In this document: positions 1 to 13,400 of the stretch, piece by piece | Layout of the letters: the number at the start of each line of letters is the position of its first letter | How positions within the stretch are numbered: the stretch's first letter is position 1 | Origin: Paragonimus skrjabini miyazakii | Lineage: Eukaryota; Platyhelminthes; Trematoda; Plagiorchiida; Troglotrematidae | DNA length: 64,000 nt | Direction of reading: 5' to 3' | NCBI GenBank assembly: GCA_014338405.1 | Contig: JTDE01000292.1 | Coordinates: 159,537-223,536, forward strand | Program-made: the position numbers and the translations under genes | The notes under the pieces: model-generated | What the model was told of the DNA's origin: nothing | Databases searched by the model: none | The model's input: the letters and a program-made list of their open reading frames with translations, nothing else

Positions 1-3000
1 ATGAAAATGCATCTCCTATCTTTATAAACAATTGCATGATATGGTAGACCTGTGCAACTATTGTATTGCTTTTATTAGTCGACTTCAAACTAGCTTGAAT
101 ATGACGGGATATACTGTTAGACAGAAGCACACGGACAGTTTGAGAATGAAATACTATGACGGATTGATATTCGCCTAATGCAATCAACAGAGCGAAGATA
201 TGAGGCTACCGAACAGTAAGTTATTTGCCTGGATAGAGTCCATAGCGTGTGGAAACCGATGCTGACATTTCACCCATGCCAGTAACCAAGGTCTAATAGG
301 TGTATGCGAATTGTCTAAATACAGCGATTCTAGGACAAAGCTTACTTGCTTAGCACCGAAGACACGAACGAATGACAATGTCTACATTCAAGTTTGACTG
401 TTGAGCTTCGTAGCCCAACCGTTTGTTGGCTCAACCGCACCATTTTAAATGTTCAATACATTTCGCGATACCTAACTTGATATGTATGCACGCGCAAGAA
501 ATCTAAGACTACTGACCTCCAAACTCGGAAAGTGAGCCTGGATCATACTTGGGAATCCTACTGACTGACAGCTGAACCCGTCTATACATACAATATGTCA
601 GAAGCCTGGTATTTCCACGCATCCCCTCAGCACAGAAGGTGCAGCTGAAAAACACTGGTGATGATGTAAATGTGTCAATTTAACATCAAAATACCCTCAG
701 GAACAAAATAAACGCATACAACGAATGTTTGTTTTCTAACGCGATAACAGCTGAAATGGTTCATTTTATGAGTGATATTGGATGCGTTGAATACTACACA
801 CGAAACCTGTTTCAAACAAACGGTGTTTAAATTTTCTCACCAGCAAAATGTAACACAACCAACTCTGCATTATGGGAATGCAGTTGGTAAACCAAGAGAT
901 CCAACGAGGCTGATCGTAGTCTAGTCAAACTGAATTATTGTCACAAAGTAGAAGTCTGAAACACAAGTCTTAAAATTTCGATTTTATTCGCACAGCATTT
1001 GGCAGGGACAGTTTTCAATCCAACTGTCAGTCTGTAAAACAAATGCAAATACTACAAAAGTTGACTCCACAACTATATTTTATCTGATTCATTTCGTGCT
1101 GGGGTGTTTGCTAGGGAAAGAAAAATCACGCACGGTCATGTTCGCAACACGCAATTTTCATCAGCATGTAGGAATTAAGCACCAACTCAAGGTTAGCAGT
1201 GGGACAAGGACAACCTGATCAAAGTGCCATCCAATGAACCATACAGCAGCAGGACACCGCACTCTATATTAATTCATGTACATGCTCCGTTCCGGTTGGT
1301 CCGATGGAAAACGCTGAATTCGGCGACTTCATTGAGCGGGAACCTTAGTTCGTTTAACTGGTTGCCCTCTGAACACCACGTTGGCAAACTGTGAGATCAA
1401 TAAATTTCCTAATGTTCTAACTAACATCGGAATTCTTGGTGCAAACTACCATACTGATAAGTTCCATCTCACCCATACAGTATTTATCGAGGATACTCTT
1501 CTCTCCAGTCAACAAGTCTTTATGGCTGCAAGTTAGTCGTTTTGAAGGTCACACGGTCTGGCATTCCCATTTTGATTTTAGTTCATTCATCTTGTGCTGA
1601 GTTGTTTGTCAGAGAACATAGAATCATAGCATAATAGTCCAGAACAAAAACTTATTCGGTTTTGTTCAAAATACCCAAATTTGTTTAATTCGTTCAAAAC
1701 ACCTTAATGAGTGGGTTTCACCAGCTTGCAGAAGCTAGACATCATTCCTGGAGGACTAGTTGGACAGATATAATCTGATCACAGCCATTCCGTGGACACT
1801 ACGGAAGTTTGGACGCCGCGACTCATTGCAACTCAAGCGCATGCCCTGTATTGGTTGCACTAAAGGCACTCGTTGGATGTGATAACTTGGGTTAGTAGTG
1901 AGGTTTTTTGAGAAGACAGATGTGCCACTCAAGAGGGCCGTCTGCGGGTATATACCTATCCGTGCATCTTCGCCGAAAAATATTTAACTGTGGTCGGCAA
2001 ACTGTTTACAGGAGCAGATACAACGGGGCACACGCGCACCGCCGAGGTTGCTGTCAGAGTTCAGCCAGCCATCGTGTATGGCTAAGACCGAAGTACTGGA
2101 TCATGATCACAGATGAGCGTGGGAACTGCACCGTAACTGCTTGGTCACTTAACGCTCCCACTCAGAGCCTTTTCTTAGGATGAATCAAAAGGAATATCGA
2201 TTTATAGCGCCACACCAACTAGGGCACCTCGTCATCCAATTCAGTTTCAATTCCAGCGTCTCCCAGGTAATGTGGGTAAAGTCCCAATGTGCCGAAACTT
2301 AATCGCGGTGTGAGTAAGCATGATGAAAAAAATAATATGTTCACTCAGCGCGATCAAATGCAAAGGGATTTCATTTCGTTGTCGCCAGTAAAGCTGAGTA
2401 CTGATAGTTCATAATCCCGGTTCATGTAGACGTTTTAATCTGTCACACTATGTTGTCCACGAACGTAAACTGGCAAAGTAAGCATTCAACAATGCGCTTG
2501 ACCAACATTGACTTTGTTCTGTGCTCATTGTGCCAACGGCTTGTCAAAATGGAATGACTATGGTCACTGTCATCACTAGGCGAACTTAAAATGGGGCTGA
2601 AATGCAAGCATGTTTTTACAATTCACACTCTGTGTAGTGCTGATGACAGAACGTGGCCAATTCTGATCATCCATTAACATGCGGCGTACAGAACAGTAGG
2701 CATCAGTGACGAAAGAAATGTACATTCCAGGATATGAAAGATCTAAATGCATGGTGAATTCGAACGTCTCTCTGAAAGTTATCAGAGTAAAATCGCCACA
2801 AGCGCAAAAGACCAGCGACTTAAGAGAACACCTGAATGGAAGCGATTGGCGTCTGGTCATGGTCTGAATGATATCATTACTTCTTAACGTTTGCAAACAT
2901 ATTACAAAATCGGGCAAGTAGAAAGGAATCTCTGTCTAAATATACCATATGAACGCTCCTTTCGAAAAAGAGGAACAGAGTGGCAAACATAGGTTGCATT

Positions 3001-3409
3001 ATGAGACAACGTACATGGCGCGAAATTTGGAAAAGTCCAACCATCTCCATTGGTATACCGAACTTACTTACGCGTCATTGTGGCGGAGTACTTCGTACGT
3101 AAAAAACAACCGGTCGGGTACCTGAGTGACAGAGGGTCGCGTGCTGAGTTACCAAATCGAAAAAAAAACAGAAAAATAGTAGCCCGGACGGCACTAATCA
3201 CTCTCAACTTATCAGACTCTTTCGGTACAGAAACAACAAATTGAAACACTGAGTTCCCTTTAACCACTTCATTAGAACAGAAAGAAGACATATATTGCGA
3301 TATGTTAACATTTCATTTACTCTCATCAGTCGCAAACGTAAAACATGCAAGTTATATACATCATACAAATAAGGACAGACAGGGATTAGACACCATAAGT
3401 ATTATGTAA
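1..3409. other. Non-coding stretch, nothing recognised
   Basis: I recognise no gene, RNA or element. The open frames at 1908-2183 (plus), 2576-2917 (minus) and 3050-3291 (both strands) show no family motif and look like chance frames in AT-rich DNA. The part just below 3410 lies downstream of the minus-strand Penelope-like fragment and may hold its decayed 3' end. A CTGATGAG followed by GAAA at about 3305-3330 (minus) lacks a pairable stem II and was not accepted as a ribozyme. Confidence 0.5.
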
Positions 3410-4140
3410 TCACGACCATGGCAACCCGATAGGTTGCCTCAACCACTTCTGTACACATAACGTCGGCTGGTAAGTTTGGATGAGCATCACTTCGCAGAAA
3501 GCCAATAACTTTGGGTTACGATTGCGCAACAATATCCTTAGTCAGTTTAATGGGTCAACCTGGTGACCTGTTGTCATTAGGTGTTCAGTAATCGATGACG
3601 TCGGATTTCAAGCCGTCAGTGCAACAAGTTGAGGCTGGTGCGTCATCTGTTGTTTCAACCATTTCGGAATGTGTTCGGCGACTCGCTGAGATAGTTGTCG
3701 ATCTGTTCTGCCTATGTAAACGTCACTGCAACTGCAAGTGAACTGGTAAACAACATGGGTGGCAGAAGAGTTTGGCAAGCTACATTCGCGATTATGGAGA
3801 ACTAGTCCTCCGGTGGTTTGAAATAAGCTCAACTGCGCAGCCGCATATGTTCGAGTCAGAGCAGACTTTAATTTGTGCTTTATATCGTTGGCTAGATGGT
3901 CATCTTTGAATGGTATGAATAAGAAAACATCCTTCTTTTGAACCGTCAGTATGAGATCAGTGTTCTTCTTCACCGTATTATGCGCCTCAATGAATTTGTC
4001 GGGGTATCCATTTATTAGTAAAGTTACAGCAGCTGATCCGGGATATCTTACTTTGATGAATGTTTCCGGCTCACTCAAGGAAATGCTCTGCGAAATTAGT
4101 AAGATGTTCTGCTTTAGTATAGCGATTGAATGAGGCTACG
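3410..4140 (-). pseudogene. Penelope-like element, linker and GIY-YIG endonuclease region (broken)
   Basis: C-terminal part of a Penelope-like retroelement, whose protein joins a reverse transcriptase to a GIY-YIG nuclease. An open frame at 3608-4078 (156 codons) starts with the RT-to-nuclease linker (NGYPDKFIEAH, residues 23-33) and continues with DIKHKLKSALTRTYAAAQL, typical of the family. The nuclease core follows: HVVYQFTC at about 108-115 in place of GIY, then VYIGRTDRQLS with YIG at 121-123 and the conserved Arg at 124, then AEHIPKW. The frame breaks near 3600. The family's C-terminal tail resumes in another frame at 3410-3592 (ITEHLMTTGHQVD, PKLLAFCE, YQPTLCVQKW, LPW) with one internal stop. 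The RT domain that should lie above 4140 cannot be read. Family assignment is secure; activity is not expected. Confidence 0.88.
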
Positions 4141-4894
4141 GAAAGGAAAGTAATAGATTTCCAAAGGTTTTTGTAGAAAAAATCCAAGGAAGTTAAATCA
4201 GGAGACCCCAGAGTTTGTTGATCAATATTTGCGGAAATATGTCATACAAACCCTCGTGCATCTGCTCGGCATAATAGTGAGCATGGGATCTCAGGTGATT
4301 ATTGGCGTCACCGTCCCAGCTTGATTGTCCTATGTTTTTCGAGATGTTCCCATTAGACTCTTGTTTGAGAATATGGTGTTGTTTGTGAACATTGGCCAGC
4401 AATTCACTGTCCCCGTTCGACAGTCTGTCTACGATTTCTGGTGTTGCCCTGTAAAATTTACTTTATTAGGAATCCGAGCAAACAACAACAGTTCCTCCCG
4501 TCATAGTCTAACTTTTTTGATCGCTTTTAGCTCTTACTCATTGAGTTTAACTTACGACATTCTTCTCTAACCGTTTCACATCGTGATAGACGGCAGTAAT
4601 TTTATCTTTGCTAAGGTGTCTGGTGAATATTTCGTCCCTCACAACCAGATCAGTTCGTTCCCCTAGCGTACAACCAACCATCACTGCCAATGTCCTAACC
4701 CTGGGAGGTTTGGCTGGAGAAACAGTACATTTATGCGTGTCTTCAGGCAGACCCATCAAAGAGCAGTGGTTGGCTCAAGTCATTTATCGATAAATGAAGC
4801 CAGTCGAATATAGTTGATGTGTTATTTTGTTCTTGCCAACCTACTGGATAGCTAACCTTTGGTGAAATGGTGGTGTAGACGGTTGACCACAACA
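4141..4894 (-). other. Probable decayed upstream part of the Penelope-like element
   Basis: By position this stretch should hold the RT domain of the minus-strand Penelope-like copy. I could not find its RT motifs in any frame. The frames at 4193-4402 and 4547-4759 (minus) show no convincing similarity. The region is either heavily mutated or replaced. Confidence 0.3.
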
Positions 4895-4936
4895 ACACCG
4901 AAAACGAGCTTGTTTGCTATGCGTTTTTTCTCATGA
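4895..4936 (+). repeat. 42-nt block shared with 35899-35940
   Basis: This 42-nt block aligns without gaps to 35899-35940 with six mismatches by eye and shares AGCTTGTTTGCTATG exactly. Both copies lie just outside Penelope-like remains, which suggests a piece of the element's terminal repeat. This copy is antisense to its neighbouring element, whereas the other is in the sense direction. Confidence 0.5.
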
Positions 4937-7900
4937 CCACAACAGAGTTGGCTTGATAATTGAGATGAATGACAAAAAATGATGGTCGTATCAAGCAATG
5001 ACCACTACTCAGAAACCAGTGGTCACGTTTTAAAAAGAGCCAAAAGTGGCACAACCGTCATGTTCTAGAAATGTCACTGCTGTTAATCATGTTTCTGAAC
5101 ACCAATAAGGGAAAGCCAGATGCTAATCATCTGAATACATTATTTTGTTAAAAAAACGCGTGCTCTGAACTGTAATGATGTCCACAGCATTTAGAAAATA
5201 TGTCGTTGTAGGAATTGAGTGGAATATAAATGTGCACACCACCTGATGACCATCTACAGGTGACTTTCCTCTTGAAATGAATATAAAATCATCAATCAAT
5301 TCCGAACTTTTAGGGGTTGATGGGAGTTCGTCGGAGGAATTATTTAAGGTGGATGAGTTTCTCTGTAATAAAAAAGGAACGGTTTTCAGACATTTTTACA
5401 GTGATGTACAAGGAGGGGAAATTTTTGGAGGAGAAAATAGAACTCCGTTAAATTGCTTTGAACTACTAAACATCGATTGCCTCCCCTCCCTCGCATACAC
5501 ATACACCCATTCAAGCAAACATTGCGCTCAAACCCAGGTCACTAGTGGCACTAACAATAAACAAGCGGCAAATTAGATTTGCACAGTTGACTGGACAGTA
5601 ATTAATTGATGGCTTTGTAGTATGCAATTTACAGTGTGCCATCAAGGAAAATTAGAGCAATATGAAAACCGAAAGTAGATATGATTGTATAAGTTGAATT
5701 AGATTCCGGACTAACTTAGAGTTCTGAAGTGTACTACCTGAGTGATATATATCAGCTACGTGAGACTGAGATGATACTGTCAAATTTTGACTTGATGCAA
5801 CAGTCGTGGTTATCTTACATCAGAATGAAATTCCTAAATATCCAGCTGGCAAATCATCACCATCAGTGGAAACGAAAATAGACAAAGCATCTGTTATCGT
5901 GACTTGTGTATATACCATCAATCGGATGAGAAATTGCTCATTATATTTAACACTGAAAGACTAAGCTAAACGAACTGGGGTTTGAGATTATAATGATCAT
6001 GTTAAGGACTAAAATCACAGTCTACTGGGCTACTGCCCTTGACAGAGTCATTAATGATAATTGTTAATTGTTCAGGTACAATCCCAGTGGTTGGATAGTT
6101 AAATGGTTACGTAGGCGACCTCTAGCAAGGTATCATATACAGATCCTTAACACTGCACACAATATACGTACTGTGCAATCTCTAACACAGATCAAAGAGG
6201 AATCAGCGATAGAAAATATATACGATCGATCGCTGAGATTGTTCCTAAGCATGGTTAGCGAAGTATACGTGCACAGAACGCCCTATTCAATAATTTTCAT
6301 TCTCACCGAGAAAATTGTCGACCTGGAATAACCACCAACAATGAAGGATCGTCATATTTCAACGAAATCGAATAGGATTCCCCTGTCTCCATTCATACTG
6401 ACTATGTACAAATAAGCTTTTGATATCATTATATTGCACAGATTCTAAAACAAAATGGCGATTGCTTACAGGGGAAAGTGATATTGAACTGAGCTATTAG
6501 GGGTATATGGTGCAATGTTATGTAAAAATCGAGGTAATTAGACGTGCCTTCAGGGGTGTGCTTTGATTCATACTTATGAATGAATCCATTTGTGAAACAT
6601 TAGTAGTCTGGCACTTGCGATGTAGTTCATAAGAAAACATGGTGAATACAGTTACTATCCAACAGTCTTGTCTTATTTGGAATAGGTCTTTGTATTCATG
6701 CCTAATGGGTTGACCACACTAATCTGCGTGGTTGTTAATTTCTTAGACATGTTTATTGCCTGAAATGTGAATTTATGGAATCGTTTATTTTAACTCAGAG
6801 TCGTGTTTAAATCCATCTTGATTAGACCGAATACAGGGTAAAACCAAACCGAATCAGTTTGGTAATTTTGGTATTTTCTAGTTCAGTACTGCCAGATACT
6901 ATATCTTTTATGTTTTATTACGTCCTCCGGAAATCATTCACTTGTCTTACTATCAACATCCCTTGATTCATGGTCGGTTATTGCTGGAAACATTGCAACT
7001 GAGTCTGAACAATGCACAGGCGATGAGGTCAACTGGTATCCTAACCCAGTCTGGTCACTGACGTCTGTAGATCATCACTGAGACATGTGTGTTTCTTTCG
7101 AACTGGTGTCAGTTACAGCCTACATCCCGGATTAACGTGATTAGCTTGAGCTTCCTGACCTGTCTAACTGAGGTTACCTGTAAGCGTAAACTACCGCCCA
7201 ACGTTTGGATTTCACTGAGATAGTTTTACTTCCTACTGTTACATCAGTGAGCCCGTTTGGGTCACTCCTGTGGACTGAAACAATAGAAAAGCTCTACATA
7301 TCTTACATTGACTTCAGACCTCCAGATTGCAACAATAAAAAATGTATGAATGTCATTGGAGCATCTTAAAACAAAGAAAGATGTTCTTGGTAAAAGTTTG
7401 TTTGACAGTATCTATTTTTCATTGTGCAACTAGGAAGTTGCACAATGAGTCCGTGTGTCCCTGTGGTTAGCGCACTGATCGATACTTCACTTAATTCAGA
7501 GGAAATAGCAAACCCGAGTTACGTTGTCAAAATAATCACATCAACCTTGCTCACGAATGGTCTTAGCACCAGTTTCTGTACAAATAAACATTCTAATTAT
7601 TTGGTTATGTAAGGAAATGCAGCTGAACTGCTTCAAACATATGACCATAACCAATAGCCTAATGCTGAAATCATCTGAAATTCACATTTACTACCTATTA
7701 TTTGTAGAATCCCAGTGATACATGAACATGCTGAATAAAATGGCCCAATGGATCAGGGGTCTCGTCCGGCTTTCAATAAATGAAGTATGTATGTTCATCA
7801 GCCTCAGAAGTTACTACACGTAGTGCATCACGTGATATTAATACACGTGATATGTCAACTGGACGCACTCGGTGCATGATTTATTGTGAGATTTTCATAA

Positions 7901-9660
7901 AGATTTATACCCTTCTTCTAACTTGTGCTTAAGGCTTGTTATAACTAAACTAAAATAAACCGGTCAACTAATCTAAAATTATAAGTAACTGTGTCGTCGA
8001 AATTGGTTAATGAGTTGTCCGGTTTACCATATCGAAATAATCTACCCAAACCCTCATTTGATCCACACAGTTGTGATTGTGAAGGAAATTATTACCATAT
8101 TTTGCCCTCGTCCACCTCAATGCTACACATTCATTTATACGCACATGACCTATCTGTGGATTTGTCCAAACGTTCAAAACAAGATTTTGTTAGTAGAAAT
8201 ACTCATCCAACCACGTGACTCGTATGACACAGGTGTTTGCTCGTCTAACCATAAGACTGCGGTAAATGCAATCAAATCAAATTGTGGTTTATTGCCGTAT
8301 GGTAACACCCGGAAATCATTTTGTTGACCAAGTTAGTTCATTAAGTTGCTTGTGTATGCTATGACTCTAACGCTTTCCGGTGCGCTGCACCAAGGGATAC
8401 ACTTTATGATTTGATTGTATTTATTCGCACTTAGCTGTAAGGTTAAACCGACAGCCCAAGTACGAAACTTCGCAAAATTGCTGTTTCAATCACTGATCAG
8501 ACATGTGATTAAAAAACTTGCAAAAACAATGAAAGCCACCTAATGCTACGTGACTGATCAAGCCGTTTTTACACATTCCAAACCAACTTTGACGTCCGAA
8601 GATCAGCCAAATTAGTACTGCGAACTTTCGCGCATCAATGAACTCTTGTGGAAAATAATCTATACTACAAAGGTAAAGTGGCAGTGAACAGTTTCATGTG
8701 CACACAGAAAAATTAAAACCAAGATTCGACCTAGCCTAACTAAACACTGACTGGATTAGCATCGAATTAATACAAATGTTGAAGATGGCAAAAATAAGGT
8801 GTTTTATCTAAATGAGGTCTACCAACTTAAAGACGCCGCACAAAAAACTGACCATAAGAACAGCCGTATTATACAGAAAATGGCCTCCATAATCGTTAAG
8901 TATCCCATTCTTAATGTAGAGAAGAAACTCTTGTTTACATTAATTCTGTTCAATGGAGACTTAACAAGTAAACAAGTAAATCATCATTGACGCCAGATAA
9001 TGAAGCCTGCATGTCCATTTAAGTCAATGAATAGCTCGTTTGCTGCCAGAACCACACTCAGAATTAATCTTACGGATAGGCCACCTGTTGAAGACTAGGT
9101 AACCCTTGTGTATTCTACTATTTTCTGCTGTTGTGCAGCAGATCGTATAGGTCGAACGACTAAACACCAATCTAATCGAATTAACGAGCAGCATATGGCT
9201 TGGATCGGAGGCGTAGCGTTTCCTTCACATAGCAGTCGCTTCATATCTGACATCTTCTTCAGTGGTTTACATTTCCCCCTTACTCGCATCCACACAAACT
9301 GATCACCATGATCACGGAACGCAAAGCATTTCCATGTGATTCTTGTGACGTTGGTTATGACCAATTAGCTACCTCAGTTAACTTCCAGTTTACTTGAAAG
9401 TCACATTGATGTATTGATGTACTATGGGTCATACAAGTTCGCTGTGTCGTGTTTTTTCTAAATTAACGGGAGAAAATTATGTCAAATTTTGATATGATGC
9501 GTCACTTTATTAGAAAGGATCCTCAGTTGAAGTTTAACATGAAATCTATTCATATCAACCTGTTGGCCAAATAAACGTTTAGGTGATTTTTCTTAATACA
9601 GTCACTTTAGAGAGGTTTGGTTACAACTTTATTTTTTATCAAGCGGTTGATGACGATAAT
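4937..9660. other. Non-coding stretch with small structural motifs only
   Basis: No gene or element recognised. Open frames at 5277-5576, 6068-6331, 7991-8327 and 8799-8990 have no recognisable motif. Visible structure is limited to a perfect hairpin at 7420-7447 and a doubled CACGTGATAT at about 7829-7852. Confidence 0.5.
7420..7447. repeat. Perfect 11-bp inverted repeat with 6-nt loop
   Basis: CATTGTGCAAC at 7420-7430 and GTTGCACAATG at 7437-7447 are exact reverse complements separated by TAGGAA. No run of T follows and no family was recognised. It could be a protein-binding palindrome, the end of a small DNA element, or chance. Confidence 0.6.
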
Positions 9661-9787
9661 CCTCACTAGCTTGATCAGTACACTAAGACAAAACAAATTC
9701 GAAAGCGAGCTTCCCTTTTAAATTACCCCGCGATTTAGGATGTCGCTGAACGTCTCAACCACTGAACCACCCTTTGTCCCACCATCC
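9661..9787 (-). repeat. tRNA-like SINE head, second family, possible hammerhead remnant
   Basis: Read on the minus strand, the sequence has a perfect RNA polymerase III A box, TGGTTCAGTGG, inside GGGTGGTTCAGTGGTTGAGA. About 65 nt later comes a weak B-box-like TTTCGAATTTG. Downstream, ACTGATCAAG ... GAGGATTATCGTC looks like a mutated hammerhead strand (CTGATGAG, stem, GAAAC). This is the same order as in the SINE family at 28.7 kb, but the tRNA-like head differs. Only one copy is visible, so a family of its own is an inference. Confidence 0.35.
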
Positions 9788-9950
9788 TTATAATGATCAT
9801 TTCTGCATGCCGTTCGTTAAGCATGCTCGCTTTAACCGAGACTACTAACTCTGCTCCATGATCCCTTCAGATCTCGGTTTTGGATGGATTACTTTCAGGG
9901 GTGAGACTATGTTGGCCACCTTGTGGATTTATGTTTAGTACAGGTAGTAT

Positions 9951-10208
9951 TTTCCCCAATGGCTGGAAACTCGGTTAGAAACGCCAGACGCCTGTATAGA
10001 TGCTGACGGACGACAACCAGCATTATCGGTTTCAAGGCACATAATCCGAACAGGATACAGAGTCAAAGTTCGTGACGCGTTCTCGTTGATTTATCGGAGC
10101 AGCCGGAAACGCATGCTGCAGTTTGCTGAGGCTCTGGCTATCATACGTCAAAATCTCTCCACGTGTGTTCAAAAACAATTTGTGTTGACATTGCAGCTGC
10201 TCTGGTAG
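9951..10208 (+). pseudogene. Penelope-like element, C-terminal tail
   Basis: An uninterrupted 85-codon frame without its own ATG, ending in a TAG at 10206-10208. It begins at the end of the GIY-YIG domain (FPQWLE) and runs through the conserved C-terminal tail: DGRQPALSVSRHIIRTGY, then RSSRKRMLQFAEALAII, then CVQKQFVLTLQLLW. The same landmarks are seen in the fragment at 3410-3592. Upstream in this frame there are stops, and the catalytic part of GIY-YIG is unreadable. It is a truncated element remnant with a long clean tail. Confidence 0.85.
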
Positions 10209-10373
10209 TCGGCATCCCCATATGTTTTTAGATTTTCAGTTCCGTGTCTGTCTGTCTAATCTCCTAAGCCATGTTTATTTGTAGCCGAGGTGACTGGTGA
10301 GGCCCTGATTCGCTGCATTATACATAGTTTTACAGGGTTATATGATTTGGATACAGTAGCAGTTATCTTAATG

Positions 10374-10470
10374 TTTAAAATTAACTTCAGGTCCACGTGT
10401 GATCAGAGTTCACGAAATGTTACTCGGGAAGACTACATATGATTTACGTCTTCTCTTTGCCTTATTCAAA
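10374..10470 (+). repeat. 3' non-coding repeat of Penelope-like element (copy 1)
   Basis: This block matches 17685-17782 along its length. It shares TTTAAAATTA, GTGATCAGA, a GTTACTC block and CATATGA in the same order. Here it lies about 165 nt after the stop of the C-terminal frame, so it is read as 3' non-coding sequence of the same element family. Confidence 0.6.
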
Positions 10471-13400
10471 CTCTGAATATCAGGCTCAAGCGGATGTGGC
10501 TGAATGCTTAAATACGACAATTCAGCCGTGTAGGACCAATGACGTAGTGATCAACATGGTTGCCACTCGAGTATAGTGCTTCTATACGAAAATGGCAGGC
10601 TGAAAATATCAATGGGAATAAGCGTAGACGCGATCTCAATTACATCTTGTATGCTTAACTAATAGAAAAACTTTGTAATCGAAGATTTTCCCGATGAACA
10701 TCATTACCTACACAGATTACTTAATGCTAACTATGCTGTTTATGTAACCGAAAAAGGAAACTGATAATCGAAGAGAGAGAGAGAGGTGATGGATAATCAG
10801 AATAATAACGCTTCCGTTTTTCCATTTGACGTTGCGCTACCCTAAGCTTCTCTAATGTTGGCCATGAGTCGTATTCATCACATTCTGGCTTACACCTAAC
10901 AAACAGTGTTGCTCGTGTATCCTTTTTGGTTTGCAATTTTGAGAGGGTATAGGGTTCACTGACCTCTGGGTAAGTGATCAATGACCTACACCGACCCCCT
11001 GACAACTAGGACTTATAGACCTGATCAGTGATGAAAAATCACGAAAAAGTATCAGTATCTGAAAACCACATCTCGATGCTCCTTTTAACTAACTCCAATC
11101 CAATAACACGTTTACTTTTTTAAAAAAACCTTTCCACAACACTAGTGCTCACGCGCAAACGAAATGTGTCCAACTAACTGATAGGCATGCACACACAAAG
11201 CATAGGCCACTGGTACATCTAGCCCATAAAAGAGATGTGAGCATCAGGGTTGTCAATGAAATTGAGCAGTCAAAAGTCAGACAGAAATAGTTTTATGACT
11301 GGCTGAAAACAAATCAACGTTTAACACACGTGCCCTGACTTAATTTTGAATGTACAACCAATATCGACACATCTTTGATGAGCGGCTCAACCACATCCTA
11401 AAAACACAGTTTATCCGAACGTGTTCAGTCTCCATTTTCTAGTTATTTAATACACAACCGATCGATGTTATGCAGTATACAATGCACGATGTTACCGCTT
11501 AGGATTGGTAATTCATTACTGGGTTGTATGGCCACTTTCTCATGTGATGATGTACAAGCCAACTAGACTATCTGAATTCAAATTGCGGCTATCACACTTG
11601 TTACGTCAATTGCTAATGCATCGAAGAAAACGGAACAGCATGAATGTGTGTTTCACAACCATAACAAGCATAACAAACCTGAGTACTTTCTGTTGTAATA
11701 GAAGGCAATAATTGCTTTCCACTTCCAATAAATCTCGCAAATTAACAAGTTCGTCGCGAAACTCTAATTTAATGTGCTTAGCTCGCAGATTGCCTTAGTT
11801 GTGTCGATTCACTGTAATTCCATACTTCATGCTCGCATACAACCTCAACTCACGGGCATTCTTAGAGTGGTTCTTTATCCCGTAGACATGCAGTGCGTCG
11901 TCCACAACAAAACTTCCATTCCTGGGATATATATTAGTCATAACAACTTGAAAGTTGTGTGGGTGGACCAGGTTTGCCTTTACAACTTGGTATTAATCAA
12001 TACGATAATGGACGATCCAGAATGCTTTGCAACTGTAACCTGTGAAAGTAGAATTTATTTTCACACGAATTGTATCAGAACATTAGCGTTTAACAGGGTT
12101 CGTTCAACATGTACAGTGTAAACATTTGTATACCACACTTCCATACGGGCAGTCTGACGGAAGTTCTACTCCTCTGTGTTTCTTAACACTGGCGGCTGTT
12201 TACGAGGGGTTAATGAAAAAGCTCGTAAAAGCTTCCTGTTGAAATTTGCGCAAGTTCTTCATATATTCTTCAAACTTTTGATACTTAATCTTGCATATCC
12301 TTTTGAAAGTGCTACCATCGCTCACCACTATGCTGATTCAACGTACAGAAGTGATTTATCTGTAGTGGACCATTTAAATACCATGAGGTGTCGGATTATG
12401 TAAAATTAACTGAAATATATTGTTTTTCATATATCACTTGGAAATATCATTCATACTATTTTGCTAAGACTTCAGATCACATTCATTTCATTGGGGTTTG
12501 CGAATTATTTTTGTATGGAAACAAAATCACCCCTGTCGTTTTTAAATAGATGGTTGTTAGCTCAACCTTATATCATCAAAAGAAGGTTTAAATACCTGTA
12601 GCTTGTAGAACGTATACACAATCTATGCTTCTCTTTAGATATGTAAAACGTTTATAAAGAACTCCCGTGTAGTTAGTGTTTGTGAGAATTTATGAGTCAG
12701 AACCTGTAGCTGTAACCGTCTGTTATCACCATACATGAGAGTAAAGAAGCAGTTTATGCATACAGTAAAAAATGGGCTCTTCCCGCCAGAAGTTGGAAAT
12801 CAGCTATCATCAAGTATACTCGATCCTTTATTCTAGATAGCCATCTCGATAAAAATGCAAGTATTAGAACAGCCGTCGCGTAATGTTTGATCACATCTTG
12901 TAAATTCTCAGCATAAGAAATTGGTATAGGATTGAAAAAGTTACCAGTTACCACGTAATGGAATTTTTGATCTAACAGTGTGGTATCCTATATCTGCAAA
13001 GCCTGGCTACTTGCAATTGTCGACGTAAGCTGTCTTCAACCATGGATGGGTGCATCCAAGCACATGTCAGCCAGTATGCACTAGTTATGTTGAGAACCGG
13101 TTACCTGGTACCATAAGGTCGCTTACGTACTACCGATGAAAATACTTGTGTTTGAGCGACATACTACAGATGCCAACTAACTGTCATCTCCGAAGAGTCA
13201 ACCACTCGTCGTCGAACTCACAACGGTTTAGGGGTGTTAAAATAGCGCAGAGAAACGCGAGTGGGTAACAAAAGGTTAGTTACTATGACTTATCTCCATC
13301 ACTCTGTATGCTACCTCCGTGGCTCACACTGTCTAAATTGAGTGTAAAGGAGATAACGACCTACCAGGATCAGTATCTTGAATGCTGTCATTGTGTGACT

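Noticed and set aside
3300..3335. CTGATGAG...GAAA on the minus strand downstream of the Penelope-like fragment as a hammerhead
   Set aside because: The bases between the boxes cannot form a stem II and no stem III follows GAAA. The proximity to a Penelope-like element is interesting but not enough.
11774..12121. 115-codon frame as a coding gene
   Set aside because: No recognisable domain. The sequence has no start or splice context that separates it from chance frames.
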